64,000 bases of DNA from Eucommia ulmoides (GCA_016647705.1 CM028328.1:1918501-1982500); one strand, 5' to 3'. Numbered from the stretch's first letter, positions 43,531 through 54,292 are shown. Made by a program: numbers and translations. Notes: generated from the letters alone by a model not told the origin.

Positions 43531-43959
43531 TAGTTCCGAATGATGAAGATTTAATGAAAAAAAGCAAATTAGCTTTTACTTTCGAAAAGAATAATTAAAT
43601 CATTTTTTTTAAAAAAAATATTTTTAGTAGAACACAACCATTACTTTTATATATTTCACTTTAAAATAAATTAAAAAAATCATAAATAATATGTTTATTT
43701 GTGGAAATCCTATGAGCAGTTGGCCTCTCATTGGTTGGGCGGTTTCTTTGGCAGTTGGCCAACCACCAACCAGCGAGCAGTTGCTAGCAAAAAATTTAAT
43801 TAAATTATATTTGTTAGGATATTTTGGTACGGTCTATGAAATGTAAGTTCACGCTTATCATAATTTTTTCACAATTTTATCTCATCGCTTATAACTTAGT
43901 AGATATGTATATAATCTCCCTTGTCGAAAGTTTAGAGTTCACCCCTAACATATTTACAA
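43531..43959. other. Intergenic, no gene seen
   Basis: AT-rich. It has an inverted repeat around 43715-43785 (words such as GCAGTTGGCC, CATTGGTTGG against CCAACCACCAACCA). Confidence 0.4.
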
Positions 43960-44165
43960 GAAACAAAAAAAACAAAATTTCAAAATTATTGTAATATTTA
44001 AAAGTTATGAAATTTTTTCATATAAAAAATTACAGTAATTATCATTGGATACAGTGATTTTTGGACTTTTTAACAATAATTTTAAACTTTTAGAAAAATT
44101 TATTATAGCGCGTGAACTGTATGAGCTAAAATTTTAATTTTGTGGGATGCTCATAAAATATCCTA
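43960..44165 (+). repeat. Dispersed AT-rich repeat, copy B
   Basis: Matches copy A at 1-180, with shared words such as 'tttttcatataaaaaattacagtaa', 'ggactttttaacaataattt', 'agcgcgtgaact' and 'taaaattttaatttt'. A further partial copy lies at about 44315-44395. Confidence 0.5.
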
Positions 44166-44395
44166 TTTATTATTTAAATTATAATATTTTTATTATTTTT
44201 TTATTTTTTTAAATTAATTATAAATTATTTAAGAATTATATTATACAAAATATGACGAACATAAGAGTTTTATATATATTTCTCAGTCATTTGATGTTTT
44301 TAGGAGGTAAATTAAGAACGGTTTAAATTATTGTAGCATGTGAACTATATCGGCTAAAATTTTAATTTACTGTATTGTTCATCAAAAAATCTGTT

Positions 44396-44819
44396 TAACA
44401 TTTAAATTTTAAATTTTTTTAAATTAATTATAAATTATAAATGGGAGTGAGAATTACCCCATGTGGAAAGGTCTTATTTTTTGTCTCCAGACATAAATAT
44501 GAAAGGACAAAGTATCATGGGAAGGCGGCGCTAGGGTTTTTTAAAGGTTAAATTCCACTTATTTCCCTTAATATTTATTATCATTACATTATAGTCCCTA
44601 TTAGTTTATCAAATAATATTGTGGCTTAAAATTCGTAATAAATTTAGTGTCAATAGCATTTTATTCCTTCTAATTTGACCAAATTGCACCTTATTTCCCT
44701 ATAATATTTTTACAAGTATTTTATACTAAAGTGCAACGATTACATTTATTTAATTAACGTTCAACTCTAAAATACAGAACCTTAACTAAGACAAGCGCAA
44801 AACGTTCCGTTACTTACTT
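44396..44819. other. Intergenic, AT-rich
   Basis: No gene. Contains 'ccacttatttcccttaatat' and similar words also found in the fold-back family. Confidence 0.35.
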
Positions 44820-45440
44820 CTCTTGCTTACTGATTTATAATAGCGTTAGGCAAAAGGTGTGCGAAGGGTAGATTGCTATTAGAAACTGCTACACTGGCCA
44901 ACCTGAACCAACATATCACTCTCGAGACAGCCTTTCGCAGAATAACCCGTAGGTTAATTATGTCCCTATATAGGATCCGGAGACAGTCCTTCTGTCAAGG
45001 AATGGACCGTCTAACTTACGGAAAGAACAACAACTATACTCATAGGTTCGTTGCCCCAAGCTCCTCTCTCCAATCCAACTCAAACACAACGAGCAACCTT
45101 CGGCAAACAGTAGAATACCTACCCAGAGCTCGACGTTTAAAGAAAGAGAGCTTTAGTTTATGTGCTAGTATGCGCTAGTGTTAATAGGAAGCATCTAAAG
45201 AAGGTTATGTTGAAAGCTCTTAGAAGATGTTACGAAAAGGGTGTTGTAGTTAGTACTTCTCTATGATACTAAAGGAGCTCAAACAAATAGGGTTAGTGTT
45301 CAGTGACCTGTTAAGAGTAGTCTCATTTCGACTCATAACGTGATGCGAAGATTGTGTGCTAACTTAGGCGAAGGGTAGGAGGCCAACAAAGGCTTCCTTT
45401 AAGTGTGACTTATGTTTAAGAAAACAGTAAATAAATTATC
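44820..45440. other. Segment of distinct composition, possibly organelle-derived
   Basis: About 600 bp clearly richer in G+C and in mixed sequence than both sides, with no transposon motif or host domain. Its texture (for example 'ttcgcagaataacccgtagg', 'atataggatccggagacagt') resembles plant mitochondrial non-coding DNA. Identification is an impression only. Confidence 0.3.
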
Positions 45441-45569
45441 GAATATTAACTAACATTTATACTTTCTAATCGGGTTAGGTCGGATAATATCCATTTATCC
45501 TTAAAAAAAAAAAAAATCTTTTTTTTATTTTCTCCGGTCGGGTCAGGTCAGCCAGTCGGGTTGATATAA

Positions 45570-46256
45570 GGGTAAATTTACTATTTACCCAATTCTATTA
45601 ATTATTTAGTCGTTTCAGTTTAATCTAAACCACATGGAGGAGTAAGTGTTCACGAAAATAACATAGGGGGTAAAGTATTATTCGGTCAATGTTATCACTT
45701 AATGGAGATTACTTAAGACCTATTTCCAATATAGGCAATATTTGGGGGGAGCTAACTGTAATTTTTCTATTTTAAAATAGACGCCATCCATTGACCTTTA
45801 TTTAGGATTATCAAATACGTGGCTCCACGTATAATTTATTAACTTTGTTGCATATCTTTTGTTCAGTAGTGAGGTTCATGTGGGATGTTTTTTTATTTAA
45901 TTTATTTATTTATTTATTTTTGGATTTTATTTTTTTTTTAAATTTTTTTGTTTTGCTTTTAAGTAAAAGGAGAAACTCACATTTTATTCGAAAAATAAAA
46001 AATACAAATAACCCCCTTCTAGCTCGGTTTCTCTCCCTACTTCAATTTTTTTAATAAAATAAAATAAAAATATAATTTTATCAATTCCACCTAAAATTTA
46101 GGTGAAAATTATTTTCACCTATCTTTTAGCAAATTCAGATAATTTAAAGAAAAAAAAAAATCGATTAATTGTAAATAAATCGGGGTAAAGTGTATGTTTT
46201 TAAAGTAAAATAAAACAAAATCAAAATATAAGGGAGGTAAAATGCAATTTACCCTA
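45570..46256. mobile_element. Fold-back family element, decayed
   Basis: Left end AGGGTAAATTTACTATTTAC, right end (reverse complement) AGGGTAAATTGCATTTTACC, the terminal word of the 3257-3968 element. The right arm continues TCCCTTATATTTTGATTTTG. The arms are much less alike internally than in the 3257 copy. Confidence 0.45.
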
Positions 46257-47373
46257 TTTAAAAATTATATTAATATTTTCAAAATATTTTCGTAAATTAT
46301 TTTCAAAAGTATTAGACCTTTTAATCCCCATATACACACACATATATATGTATAAATATATTATTGAAGACATTAAAATTAATTAATTAATTATTAAAAG
46401 TTTTCCAAACGACTCGCCACGTGCAAAATTCCATTTGAACAACTTTTATTTCTTATTTTAATTTTTTATTTTACAAGCTTATTTAAATTCTGAAGAGTCA
46501 ATCTAATTAAATTTTAAATTAATTAAAAAGATTCTTTAAATTAAATAAAGAAAGACGTAATATTCTCCGACCCTACTATTTTGTTTGTTCTCTCGTCTTT
46601 AATTAGGTCATAACAAGTAAGAGTTAATTGCATTGTGATCCTTGAATTTTGACCTATTTCTAAATTACTCCTTATGATTTTAAAATAGAATTATGTTTTT
46701 ATTTTTTAAAATTTGATTAAATCGACGAAAAGACCGAAACGTCCCCAACACCGATGGACATAAACATTTGAAATAGGATTTCATTACTTGTTTTTTTATG
46801 ATCAATATATGCATACTTTTGTCTCAAAGAGTATTATAATTTATAAAAAAAAAAATTAATAAAATTTAATCACTAGATAATTGTTCGTGGTATTTTAAAA
46901 AAAAATGCTTATTTCACATAAAATGTCTTATAAAACGAAATAATGGGAACATGGCTTTCCTCAGTATTTTGAATTTTTTTTTTTTTTATACCATATATAT
47001 ATTTTTTAAATTTTTATAGATCTATGTGTCATAACTAGTGTATACTCCATGTCTGAAGACACGGATTATAATTTAAATAATTATTAAAAAAAAAAACATT
47101 CATTGCTATAAAGGTAACGTCGGTGATTGTTCAATGGGAGGGAAGGAGAGAGAGGGGGATGATTCACGAGGGATGGAGGCAAGAAGGCGTGCATGAGTAG
47201 AGAGAGACGTGAGTGAACACGAGGCAATAGCGACGACGTGAAACTATTTATGCGAGAGAGAGATATACATATCAGAGACTGAAGATAGATGAGACGACGA
47301 CTAATCTTAATATTAAAATATTATTTAATATGAATCTTTGGATCTATCTCAGAGTTTGTAAGCTAGTGAATAA
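46257..47373. other. Intergenic region between repeats and the second CLE gene
   Basis: AT-rich without a recognisable gene; 47140-47300 is GA-rich. It will contain the 3' UTR of the minus-strand CLE gene next to it. Confidence 0.45.
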
Positions 47374-47661
47374 CTAGCTGGAAGGGAAATTAAAAAATGG
47401 GAGAGGGGGCACCTCATGATGATGATGATGGGCATTTGGTCCCCCAGGCACAGTTCTTGAAGACCCTCCTGCATCATCCCTTACACTAATATTTTTCTCC
47501 TGCATCATCTTCTTCAGATGAAACCCTAATTTTTCAAACAGAATTTGGCTGTCGGAACCATTTTTCATGAATATACGTGCATGGGCTTGCATGGGAGAAA
47601 TCAAGACCATAATCAAGAGAACCGCCATTGTTCTTGCTCTGAGAACTGAATAATTAGCCAT
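47374..47661 (-). CDS. CLE peptide hormone precursor (95 aa), ligand with Ala at position 9 and His run
   Basis: Second CLE precursor, same strand, 4.9 kb from the first. A signal peptide (hydrophobic residues 12-24, cleavage about QAHA/R) is followed by LFEKLGF at 41-47, as in its neighbour, and a CLE motif at 69-80 (RTVPGGPNAHHH). Position 9 is Ala instead of Pro. His78-His82 come from an uninterrupted run of CAT codons, so the last ligand residues sit in a trinucleotide repeat. Unlike the neighbour, 15 further residues follow (HHEVPPLPFFNFPSS), which would have to be trimmed. Single exon; TATA box about 75 bp upstream of the ATG. The shared EKLGF word, orientation and promoter spacing suggest an old tandem duplication. 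Confidence 0.88.
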   Translation of the reverse strand: MANYSVLRARTMAVLLIMVLISPMQAHARIFMKNGSDSQILFEKLGFHLKKMMQEKNISVRDDAGGSSRTVPGGPNAHHHHHEVPPLPFFNFPSS

Positions 47662-47732
47662 TATATAATTAATAAAATATTGATATGTTTAATATATGAA
47701 ATATTTAGATATTTTACTACCCATTTGTGTTG

Positions 47733-47742
47733 CGTATTTATA
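47733..47742 (-). promoter_or_regulatory. TATA box of the second CLE gene
   Basis: CTATAAATAC on the minus strand, about 72-80 bp before the ATG, nearly the same spacing as in the neighbouring CLE gene. Confidence 0.65.
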
Positions 47743-47780
47743 GGACTAAAAAAAAAAAAATCTATATATAGAGAGAGACT

Positions 47781-47966
47781 ACTGAACACATAGATCAGTT
47801 GATGAGGGACTGTTCTAACTTGACCAAGGTCCTTGGTTCAAGATTTGAGAATGCAGCTGCGTTAAAATTTGGTAGGGAGAGCTTTTCCGCCCTTGTGGTC
47901 CGACCTGGCTAGATCCGAATTAGTCGAAACCCAATACAGTTATTGGATATCGGATGTTTATACCAA
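47781..47966 (+). mobile_element. Au-like SINE
   Basis: About 185 bp with a tRNA-like head (box A-like GATCAGTTGATGAGGGACT, box B-like GGTTCAAGATTTGAGAATGC) and a tail with the words of plant Au SINEs: GTGGTCCGACCTGGC, GATCCGAATTAGTCG, TATTGGATATCGGATGTTTA. The flanks 'atatatagagagaga' on both sides (47765-47779 and about 47967-47984) are probably the target duplication. It sits about 120 bp upstream of the second CLE gene ATG, just behind its TATA box. Confidence 0.7.
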
Positions 47967-47984
47967 TATATATATAGAGAGAGA

Positions 47985-48962
47985 GAGAGAGAGTAACATT
48001 AATATATGAAATCTGATTTATAATCTACTTATCTTTTTCATATATTTGAGAGAGTAACACTAATATGAAATCAGATTTATAATCTACTTTTATCTTGAGA
48101 CGAATTAATATAGAGGTTTTGGTCAACAATCCACAAATTTATTTATCTATGCCGTTCACCTGCTACAATAATTTCTTTTAGAAATTCAAAATTACTGTCA
48201 CGTTTCCATGTAAAAAAATTATAGTGACTTTCTTGTCTCTTACAGTAAGTTTGGACTTTTGATAGATTATTGGACTTTTACAAAAAATTGTTGTATCATG
48301 TGTGTTGGATGGATTGTGGATTACAAAATTTGGAACGTGTGACAAAAAAAAAAAAAAAAAATTAATATTAATAGCAATGGTTGTGTAATGAAAAACACTA
48401 CTATAAATTAGAAGGGTTTTCGAAAAATGTATTGGATTATAAAAAATTTGAGGAAAAACCAAACATTTCATACTCCCCCTCTTTTTTTTTTTTTTGGATA
48501 CATATGTTAATAGAAGAAGTTGAACTCTAAATCTTCCACAAGAGAAATTAAATACATATCCATTAGGTTACAAACCTTGAGATACATACCCCAACTTAAA
48601 ATTTTTTGATAAATTGTCTACAAAATTAAAATTTTCGCGCATACAATCCACTTGCTACAATAATATTTCTTGAAGTTTAAAGAAGAAATATATAAAAAAC
48701 AAATTTATAAAATAAAAAAATAATTATTTTTGTAAAAATGTTTTTGAATTATGTTGTTAAGTGAGTAACAATTACATTTTGTGTTTTTAGAAACTAAAAC
48801 AATTTTCGAAAATAAATCAAATCGGATGCAACAATTGACAATCGACAACAACCACAATATGGTATCATGATACATCTATCTATCTATATTTCATTTCTAC
48901 GCTCTAATAACAAGACCTAAATCGCATATCCTGCGGTAACTTGTTCCCGCGACTTGTCTTAG
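47985..48962. other. Intergenic, with copy C of the dispersed AT-rich repeat
   Basis: 48135-48340 resembles copies A and B ('cgtttccatgtaaaaaaatt', 'ggacttttgatagattattg'); a partial inverted copy lies at 48600-48680. No gene. The 3' UTR of the PPR gene must lie near 48850-48962. Confidence 0.45.
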
Positions 48963-51296
48963 TTAAGGTGTCGTTCCTTGCTTGCCTGTCCAGTAATTTC
49001 TCTCTTTCTTGCACCCGTCAAGAAAACTACGCCAGATAAGTACGTCGGGAGGAACAGACATGCTTCTAATCAATCGCTCAGCCTCCTTCAACCGCCCATT
49101 CCTAGCCAACAAATCCACTGCGATCCGATAATGATCCAATCCCGGTTCTACCCCAAACCCTAATTTCATTTCTCGAAACAATCTCAACCCTTCATTCACT
49201 AACCCGACGTGCCTACAAGCCGAAAGCACCGCCAAAAAAGCCACCCCGTCCGGCCTAAACCCTTCCGCCACCATTTTTTCGAACACTTCCACCGCTCTCC
49301 GACCGTATCCGTTTAACCCAAGACCCGAAATCAACGTCGTCCATGAAATTACATTTTTACCCTTCAATTCATTGAAAATTCTTGTCGAACCCTCGAGATT
49401 TCCACATTTCCCGTACATATCGATCATCACATTGAAAACAAATGTGTCATGAATGTCGGGATTCATCTTTATTACGAGACCGTGGAGAGAGCTACCAAGA
49501 GCCAAATTGCATAGTTTGCCGCAGACCGTGAATAAGCTGACGAATGTGTACTTGTCTGAATCAGTCCCGCCAAGTCTCATCTGTCTGAAAAGATCGAACA
49601 CCTCTTGGAAATCCCCATTTTTGGCACATGCCGCGATCAATATGTTCCATGAGATCGAATCGGGATCTTCCAATTCAGAAAACAACTCTTGGGTTTTGTG
49701 GAATTCACCGGCTTTGTTATAAACTCCTGCGATTATGTTTGTTAAGACCGTCGAAAGTGGAGTTCCAGTCGAGACAACAAGGGCGGTGGCGCTTGATACA
49801 AGGTTGTTTTTCGCGTAGGATGTAAGAAGAGAGCCGAACACATATTTGTGTTCTTGGTAGCCCATTTTTATTACCAAAGAATGACTCTCTTCCAATTCAA
49901 AAATTGACGAAGATTTGAAGACGATCGAGAATGAATATTCGTTTGGACAAAATCCTAATCGAATCATTTCTCGAAAAATAAAAATCGAAGAAGATTGTCC
50001 TTTTAAATTCGAATAACCCATCATCAAAGCATTCCAAGAAACCAAATTTTTCTCAAGAATTTCGTCGAAACAACGATGTGCCTCATCTAATTTATTGAAT
50101 TTTGAGTAGAAATCAACAAGGGAACTTCCGACGAACACGTTTTTTTGAAAATCGTTCTTGATTGATTTAGCATGAAAATACTCTCCAAAAATTTGGTTCT
50201 CAAAATTGCAACAACAATTAATAATGGCCGAGAGTGTCGAATGATTAGGCAATACTCCATTGAAATGCATTTTCGAGTAAAGCCCTAATGCTTTTTCGGG
50301 TCTATCGCTCTTCGTGAGAGCACCAATAACGGTATTCCATGTCGTTGTATCCTTAAAACGAAAATGTTCAAACATTTTCTCCACCATGGATGTGTTCGAG
50401 TTTTTTGCATACATATTCATGAGCGAATTTGAAACGGAAGAAGCAAAATCGAACCCGTTTTTCACGATCAATCCATGAATTTGTTGTCCAAATTCGAGGG
50501 TTTGATCATCGACTACTAATAATCCAGACAATATATTGACAAAAGAGCATTCCGATAAATTCGATTCGCTCCTCATGAGCTCTTTAAACATGAAAATGGA
50601 GTCTTGGACATAGCCGTTGTGTTTGAATAAAGATATCATTGAATTATATGTGACTGAACTCTTTTGAGGAAGTTCGTCGAACACATTAATTGCTTCATCT
50701 ATGCAGCCATGGTTGCCGAACATATTCAACAATGCAGTTCCAGCAAAAGGGTCAACATGAATCAGGCCATTTTTAACTATCAATGCATGTAAGAACATAC
50801 CTCGATGAAGATCCAAAGCTCCACACGATAATATACCTCCGAAAGTGAACTGATTCGGGTTAAACCCGAGAAATCTCATCTCACAAAAAATCTCCCAAGC
50901 TTGTTCTGGATCTCCGTTCCGGCTATAGCCGGCAATCATGGTGTTGTAGGAGACGATGTTTCTTTGGGACATTTCGTCAAACACGTTACGGGCGACAAGG
51001 ATGTCGTTGGTAGATACATACCCGGCCAAAATGAGGTTGCTGAGATAAATGGGTTGCGATAAATTTGATCCAGTTGTGATGGAGATTCCATGGAAGGACT
51101 GAATTTCCTCGAGTGAATGAAACGTTGGGCGGCGGCGGCGGCTGAGTAGCTCGACTAGACGGCGGTGATTGATTTCTCCTCCATTGATGGGTAGACGAGA
51201 ACGATAATGATTAACGAAGATTAAGAAGAGAGATCGCCGGGGTAAAGGGAGATGGATTTTGATTCCGAAGAAAAATGCAGAAATTGAAGCTCTCAT
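48963..51296 (-). CDS. PLS-type pentatricopeptide repeat protein (777 aa)
   Basis: Organellar RNA-binding PPR protein of the P-L-S class, single exon as usual. The N terminus (MRASISAFFFGIKIHLPLPR) is Arg/Phe-rich with no acidic residues, suggesting mitochondrial or plastid import. Repeats run from about residue 75 to 745; typical units are NIVSYNTMIAGYSRNGDPEQ, SSVTYNSMISLFKHNGYVQD, NLVSWNALMMGYSN, DSISWNILIAACAKNGDFQE and NVISWTTLISGLGLNGYGRR. The last repeats (GVEPGLDHYRIAVDLLARNG, PPDVLIWRSFLDGCK) lead into an E motif that breaks off after about 20 residues; no complete E+ or DYW domain follows. Such proteins usually specify C-to-U editing sites with a DYW partner. The abrupt end (KKERNYWTGKQGTTP) may reflect a truncation or a weak C terminus. 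Start chosen at the first ATG. Confidence 0.92.
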   Translation of the reverse strand: MRASISAFFFGIKIHLPLPRRSLFLIFVNHYRSRLPINGGEINHRRLVELLSRRRRPTFHSLEEIQSFHGISITTGSNLSQPIYLSNLILAGYVSTNDILVARNVFDEMSQRNIVSYNTMIAGYSRNGDPEQAWEIFCEMRFLGFNPNQFTFGGILSCGALDLHRGMFLHALIVKNGLIHVDPFAGTALLNMFGNHGCIDEAINVFDELPQKSSVTYNSMISLFKHNGYVQDSIFMFKELMRSESNLSECSFVNILSGLLVVDDQTLEFGQQIHGLIVKNGFDFASSVSNSLMNMYAKNSNTSMVEKMFEHFRFKDTTTWNTVIGALTKSDRPEKALGLYSKMHFNGVLPNHSTLSAIINCCCNFENQIFGEYFHAKSIKNDFQKNVFVGSSLVDFYSKFNKLDEAHRCFDEILEKNLVSWNALMMGYSNLKGQSSSIFIFREMIRLGFCPNEYSFSIVFKSSSIFELEESHSLVIKMGYQEHKYVFGSLLTSYAKNNLVSSATALVVSTGTPLSTVLTNIIAGVYNKAGEFHKTQELFSELEDPDSISWNILIAACAKNGDFQEVFDLFRQMRLGGTDSDKYTFVSLFTVCGKLCNLALGSSLHGLVIKMNPDIHDTFVFNVMIDMYGKCGNLEGSTRIFNELKGKNVISWTTLISGLGLNGYGRRAVEVFEKMVAEGFRPDGVAFLAVLSACRHVGLVNEGLRLFREMKLGFGVEPGLDHYRIAVDLLARNGRLKEAERLIRSMSVPPDVLIWRSFLDGCKKERNYWTGKQGTTP

Positions 51297-51362
51297 GCAG
51301 CTTGCCTGGAGACGTCCGGCGAATGAAGAAAGTAATTTTTAAGAAGGTAGATGAAATTTCGG

Positions 51363-51878
51363 GTTAATACCCTTTAGTCTCTTATATTTCGATTTCATCC
51401 CCTATACTTTAAAAAATTACATTTTAACCCATTTACTTATACTAAATTGAACAATTAACTTCTTTTTTTTTTTTTTTAAACTATCAGAATATATTGAAAA
51501 TTAGTTTAATTAAATATCTCATCTAAAATTAATATAAAATTGACAATTATCCTTTTTTTTTTTGTCTTTGCTTTAAAAAAAAAAAGAATCAAGCTGAAAA
51601 ATGTTAATTTTTTTTTTATTAAATATTGAATTTGAATTTAAAAGTAAATAAAATTAAGTTATTTTTTATTTTTTAAAATAAAAAATTGAATTTATCCATA
51701 ATAGAATAGGGTGGTCATGGGTCCAGGGGTCCACCTAGTCTTAGGGTTTGAGCTTTAATTTTAAGTCTATGGATGAGGCTCGGGTTTTAATTTTTAGACC
51801 TGATCAAATTTAGGATCGGGCATGGGCAAGACTAATTTTTTTTAAGGTCAAGCCGGCCTAAGTACTATTTATTTAAAA

Positions 51879-51910
<32 letters not shown>

Positions 51911-52057
51911 GGATATCAAATAAATCCAACTCTAGTGGATTTGATAATGTTGGTTTGGTAGGTTTGACAATATTAGTTTTGTTTGATTTCATGTAAATAT
52001 GAATGACAATATTGATTTTGTTTGGTTTGATTTTATATTTTAGTATTTATTTTTTAA

Positions 52058-52115
<58 letters not shown>

Positions 52116-52362
52116 CTGGGTCAGTTCTAGGGTCGAGTTTAGACTTGATTTTTTTTTTGTAAGGTCAAATTTGGGTATAAAAGTAGGGCCCGATCATAAG
52201 GTCAGATTATAGCCTAGTATTTTTTTATAATATCCTAACTAAAATCCGGCCTGCCCGACCCATACCATCCCAATAAAAAACGGTAATGTGTGGTTTTTAA
52301 AGTAGAAGAATTAAAACCAAATAAGCCAAAAGTATAGTAGGGCATAAAAAGCAATTAACACA
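51363..52362. mobile_element. Fold-back family element with AT microsatellites
   Basis: Left end region 'accctttagtctcttatatttcg...ctttaaaaaattacatttta'; right end region (reverse complement of about 52290-52362) reads 'gccctactatacttttggct...ctactttaaaaaccacac'. They are alignable but diverged. The interior holds (AT)n at 51885-51910 and 52063-52111 and two related segments around 'gggtcg' (51830 and 52125). It lies directly upstream of the PPR gene. Confidence 0.4.
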
Positions 52363-53766
52363 TGAATTTAGGTAAGGTAAAGGGCAGATGACACCCCTCA
52401 CATTTTGCGATACCTATTATTTGACCCTATGTTTCCTTTTTTTTGTAAAAAAAAAAAAGACATTTTATACCCTTATAAATGCCAAAACTACTAATTTGTC
52501 CCTTGTCATTTTAAGGATGGATCAATGTGAATTATAATACATGATAACGAAAATACAACAAAAATGTAAAATGTAATTCGGTTAAAATACAAGGGAACAA
52601 AGTGTCATTAATTTTTAAAATTAAGAGTAAAATGAGGGTAAAAACCGACATAAAATTCATACGTTATAGCGTAACAAGTCAATGTCAAAATAGGTCTAAA
52701 ACGAGAATAAACAATATCTCATCAATGTGATGAATAAATAATTGTTAATTTGAACCGAGAAACTATTGCCTATAATAATATTATTTTGAATTAGTCCATA
52801 ATTTTTAATTAAAGTATGAATTTTATATAAGGTATCTCGAAAGTTAACTCATGAAATGAAATTTTCTCTTATACTTATAACATGACCACTAACTTCTTCT
52901 ACATCCGATGTGAGATAAATCTCTAACAATCTCTTCCTTACACATCGAGTCTTTAATCGACTAACCCTTAACTAGTTTATTCCTTTGTAACTACTGGACC
53001 AAAATTATTGTTACGTGAATTCTGATATCAGTGTAAGATTATCTTCATTTTGTCTAAAATCACTAATTTTTCATGTCATTTGAAAAATATAAAAAAATTA
53101 ACAGTAATTGGCAAATGATATGAGAAATTTGTGTTTATTGGCAAAATAACACAAGAAATGCATATATATATATAGATAGATAGATATAGATATAGATATT
53201 TTATTTTTCTGGGTAGACAAAGGAAACAACAAAAGCTAGCTGCTAGGCGGAGCGCTCGCCACATACTTATCCGCAATCAACATTCTCTCCAACTTTTCGG
53301 GAGATTCCTCAAAGTAGTGTATTTCGAACTTATTATTTGTCCCCATCCAGATGAAGTAGATAGATAGATATGAGGGCACACGCTAGTAACAATAAAATTT
53401 AAAATCTATTTTCTTTAGATTAGCTTGTTCTTGCACAAAGAATATTTGACCAACACTGTACCGATATCCCTAAACTTTTCAATTGTTGCAAGTTTTGAGT
53501 CGTAATTCACCTTCTAAGAGGCCGATGAAAAATGTGACTACATAAAAAACATTCAATAAAAATTATTTTTCCATTTCTAAATTATATTTCATAAACACAA
53601 TATTGAGATCGAAACAACCTTATATTCTCGTATATTTCTATATTTTTATGTAATAATATCACATTTATTTATCAATCAATCGCCCTCCGGCTCCGGCACC
53701 GACACCGACGCCGGCAGCATTCATTAGCGCGGCCGCCAACTACTACTACTACTACAACTAAATCAA
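52363..53766. other. Intergenic DNA between PPR and KEN-box genes
   Basis: AT-rich. 52890-53000 ('catccgatgtgagataaatc', 'ctctaacaatctcttcctta') is the kind of LTR-like word common in plant genomes, but no boundary can be set. A 'gata' microsatellite lies at 53170-53200. No coding signal. Confidence 0.4.
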
Positions 53767-54096
53767 CTACCTGAGATCTCTTCTCAGCGACTTCGATAAA
53801 ATCTTCCGGACTGAATCATTGAGTTCATCTTCTGCTTTCCGTTTCCGGCAATTCAAAGCTTGAACAGACGGCTGAAGCTTTGAATCATGATATGAAACAG
53901 AGACTGATTGATTGACTGGTGGGTTGTTGATGAGATTAGTGATGTCTCTGAGCGGCTGCCGGCACCACCTCCGTTTGATGATCTTCGCCGGCGATTGGGC
54001 GGCCGGGAGATGTGGGTTTGTTTCATTTGAAGAGGACACCGGAGGGATGTTCTCTTTGTTGTCATGCTCGCAGAGAAGAGTGAGGGCAACCTCCAT
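53767..54096 (-). CDS. Small KEN-box/D-box protein (109 aa), candidate APC/C substrate or regulator
   Basis: I do not recognise a named family. Three short cell-cycle motifs are visible: a KEN box at residues 14-16 (DNKENIPP), a CDK consensus site S35-P-A-K, and a full destruction box R46-x-x-L-x4-N54 (RQPLRDITN). The middle is basic (KIIKRRWCR) and the C terminus charged (NCRKRKAEDE, SLRRDLR). KEN and D-boxes together are the usual recognition signals of proteins degraded by, or inhibiting, the anaphase-promoting complex. An E2F-like site lies upstream. The stop overlaps a possible donor (CTCAG/GTAG), so a longer spliced C terminus cannot be excluded. The ATG at 54096 is the first in frame and follows a CT-rich leader. 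Confidence 0.7.
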   Translation of the reverse strand: MEVALTLLCEHDNKENIPPVSSSNETNPHLPAAQSPAKIIKRRWCRQPLRDITNLINNPPVNQSVSVSYHDSKLQPSVQALNCRKRKAEDELNDSVRKILSKSLRRDLR

Positions 54097-54105
54097 TGTT
54101 GAAGC

Positions 54106-54136
<31 letters not shown>
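54106..54136 (-). repeat. (CT/GA) microsatellite in the leader of the KEN-box gene
   Basis: About 15 GA units on the plus strand (CT on the gene strand), beginning 10 bp upstream of the ATG. Pyrimidine-rich leaders are common in plant genes. Confidence 0.7.
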
Positions 54137-54138
<2 letters not shown>

Positions 54139-54284
54139 GGCTGTTGAGAGGATGAATTGTTGAGCTATTTGTAAGGAGGAAAATGGGTTTGTGTTTTGGA
54201 GGGATGATTTTGGATTTTTAATCTTTTGGTCGCCATTTTTGAAGCTCTGAAATCTGAAATTTTAGGGAGAGAGAGAGGAGAGAG

Positions 54285-54292
54285 ATTGGCGC
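54285..54292. promoter_or_regulatory. E2F-like site upstream of the KEN-box gene
   Basis: ATTGGCGC fits the E2F consensus WTTSSCSS. It lies about 190 bp upstream of the ATG and supports cell-cycle-dependent expression, although an 8-bp match alone is weak evidence. Confidence 0.45.
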
